Made by a program: the position numbers and the translations under genes | The notes under the pieces: generated by a model | The model's database searches: none | Told to the model about the DNA's origin: nothing | What the model saw: the letters and a program-made list of their open reading frames with translations, nothing else | Part shown: piece after piece, positions 23,232 to 24,470 of the stretch | How positions within the stretch are numbered: position 1 is the first letter of the stretch | Layout of the letters: each line of letters opens with the position of its first letter | Assembly: GCA_012514255.1 (NCBI GenBank) | Contig: JAAZAP010000232.1 | Coordinates: forward strand, 1-24,470 | Source of the DNA: Bacteroidales bacterium | GTDB taxonomy: Bacteria; Bacteroidota; Bacteroidia; Bacteroidales; VadinHA17 | DNA: 24,470 nt | Direction: 5' to 3'

Positions 23232-24470
23232 ATGCTAAGAACGAGGATAGTAAAAACAGCATCCGGGTCCAGTGCAGTTCAGGTGGTTTACTACCGGAAC
23301 CGTAAGCGAGTAATATTTAAGCACATCGGGTCGGCAAGGAACAATCAGGAATTAGAATCCCTTCTATCGGTTGCCCGGGATCTGATTAAGAATACTACTG
23401 CAGATATCCCATTATTTGAAGATGTCAAGCTTGATAATTTGCTATACCTGGACAAGTGTGAGTTTTTGGGAGTGTATTCTACCTTCTTGTATGACACACT
23501 CCGAGAGGTCATGACTCAGATAGGGTTAGACAAAATCAAAAAACAGTTACTCCTTGACATGGTTGTGATCAGGATCGTAGAACCAGCTTCAAAGCTACGA
23601 TCAATAGAACTTTTAGAGTCTCACTTTGGAATAAAACACAGAAGGCAAAGCTACTATAAGTCAGCCCCGCAATGGCTTAAGCTCAAGGGAAAGATTGAGG
23701 ATAGCGTGGTGGATTTTGCGATGAATCATTACGCCTTCAACTTTGATCTGTTGTTTTATGATGTAACCACACTGTATTTTGAAACATTTACAGAAGACGA
23801 TCTTCGAAGAAATGGTTTTTCCAAAGACAACAAATCTCAGCAGCCTCAAATCCTGGTGGCCCTTCTGGTTACAAAGGAGGGTTTTCCGATACCATATAGC
23901 ATTTTCCCCGGCAATGTTTTTGAGGGGCATACGATATTACCAGTGGTGAATGGCTTTATTGAGAAGCATGCTGTTAAAGATTTTACTGTAGTTGCCGATG
24001 CGGCAATGATAAGTGTCTCCAAAATGCAGGAGCTTTTGAGAAACAACATCAATTACATTGTTGGAGCACGATTGGGCAATCTCTCTGGTGAGCAGATCAG
24101 GCATATCGATAGAAGTATGGTCAGGGAGGATGGCAAAACCATCAGGATAAAAACAGATCATGGATACTTAGTTTGCGATTACTCCACAGTACGTTACCGA
24201 AAAGATAAACATGAAATGGAGAAACAAATAGAGAAGGCCAGATCCATTATTGAGTCTCCTTCAAAAATCAAAAAAACCAAGTTTATCAAAATCACTTCCG
24301 AGAAAGTTGTACTTAACGATGCATTGATTGAAAAGTCACAGATACTACTTGGGATAAAAGGGTATTATACCAATCTGGAAGAGAAAACAGCGACCAATCA
24401 AAGTATCATCGAGCGTTATCACGAGCTTTACAGGATCGAGCAAGCCTTCCGGATATCAAAGCATGATTTA
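23232..24470 (+). CDS. IS1634/IS4-type DDE transposase (3' end outside window)
   Basis: The frame is open from ATG 23232 to the last base (413 codons, no stop). The N-terminus (MLRTRIVKTASGSSAVQVVY) is typical of IS1634-group transposases. The catalytic residues can be placed: Asp177 in FYDVTTLYFET, Asp256 in VVADAAMIS and Glu403 in YRIEQAFRISK, with the E-x6-K spacing of the IS4 superfamily. The roughly 146-residue gap between the second Asp and the Glu fits the family's inserted beta-rich domain. Family proteins are usually around 500 residues or more, so perhaps 100 or more are outside the window. No frameshift is seen, so the element may be active. Confidence 0.9.
   Translation, partial: MLRTRIVKTASGSSAVQVVYYRNRKRVIFKHIGSARNNQELESLLSVARDLIKNTTADIPLFEDVKLDNLLYLDKCEFLGVYSTFLYDTLREVMTQIGLDKIKKQLLLDMVVIRIVEPASKLRSIELLESHFGIKHRRQSYYKSAPQWLKLKGKIEDSVVDFAMNHYAFNFDLLFYDVTTLYFETFTEDDLRRNGFSKDNKSQQPQILVALLVTKEGFPIPYSIFPGNVFEGHTILPVVNGFIEKHAVKDFTVVADAAMISVSKMQELLRNNINYIVGARLGNLSGEQIRHIDRSMVREDGKTIRIKTDHGYLVCDYSTVRYRKDKHEMEKQIEKARSIIESPSKIKKTKFIKITSEKVVLNDALIEKSQILLGIKGYYTNLEEKTATNQSIIERYHELYRIEQAFRISKHDL

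Overview
The window looks like a chromosomal segment of a member of the Bacteroidota, most likely an anaerobic Bacteroidales-type organism. Several starts are preceded by the phylum's TAnnTTTG -7 promoter element with little Shine-Dalgarno signal. The gene content also fits: a GIN-domain (DUF2807) protein, a K+-dependent membrane pyrophosphatase, an S9 glutamyl-endopeptidase-like protein, and a mutL / rhomboid / rhomboid / membrane-EEP minus-strand cluster. This is inferred from content; no marker gene was searched.

Region 1 (1-15471) is compact housekeeping DNA. In order it holds the 3' part of rimM, a GIN-domain protein convergent with a Sua5/YrdC tRNA-modification enzyme, an S9 peptidase, hppA, a broken HipA C-terminal remnant directly after hppA, an M61 lipoprotein peptidase and a PLP threonine/serine dehydratase. 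A minus-strand run follows: a tail-anchored hypothetical protein, MutL, two rhomboid proteases and an EEP phosphatase/nuclease. A flavodoxin-like protein diverges from that run. Two gene fossils stand out: the frameshifted HipA remnant, and a 66-bp in-frame tandem copy of the dehydratase 3' end that now also encodes the EEP tail on the other strand.

Region 2 (15472-16419) is a junction. It contains a 48-bp-period array of hairpin repeats, a small lipoprotein gene, and an AT-rich leader with overlapping inverted repeats.

Region 3 (16384-21042) is the most interesting part: a self-contained transcription unit running from a TAnnTTTG promoter to a strong hairpin terminator. It encodes a small HTH protein, a five-helix membrane protein, a membrane-anchored CxxC thioredoxin-like protein, a C39-peptidase ABC exporter, two small double-glycine-leader peptides with cysteine-containing hydrophobic cores, and a two-helix membrane protein that could confer self-protection. 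The first four genes overlap. The likely logic is: regulate, fold or oxidise, cleave the leader and export, protect the producer. No HlyD-type adaptor or outer-membrane channel lies in the window.

Region 4 (21043-24470) is accessory DNA. It has about 500 nt with no credible gene, a DUF1016/YhcG-type PD-(D/E)xK nuclease, two tiny membrane-protein ORFs, and the 5' part of an IS1634/IS4-type DDE transposase that runs off the window end.
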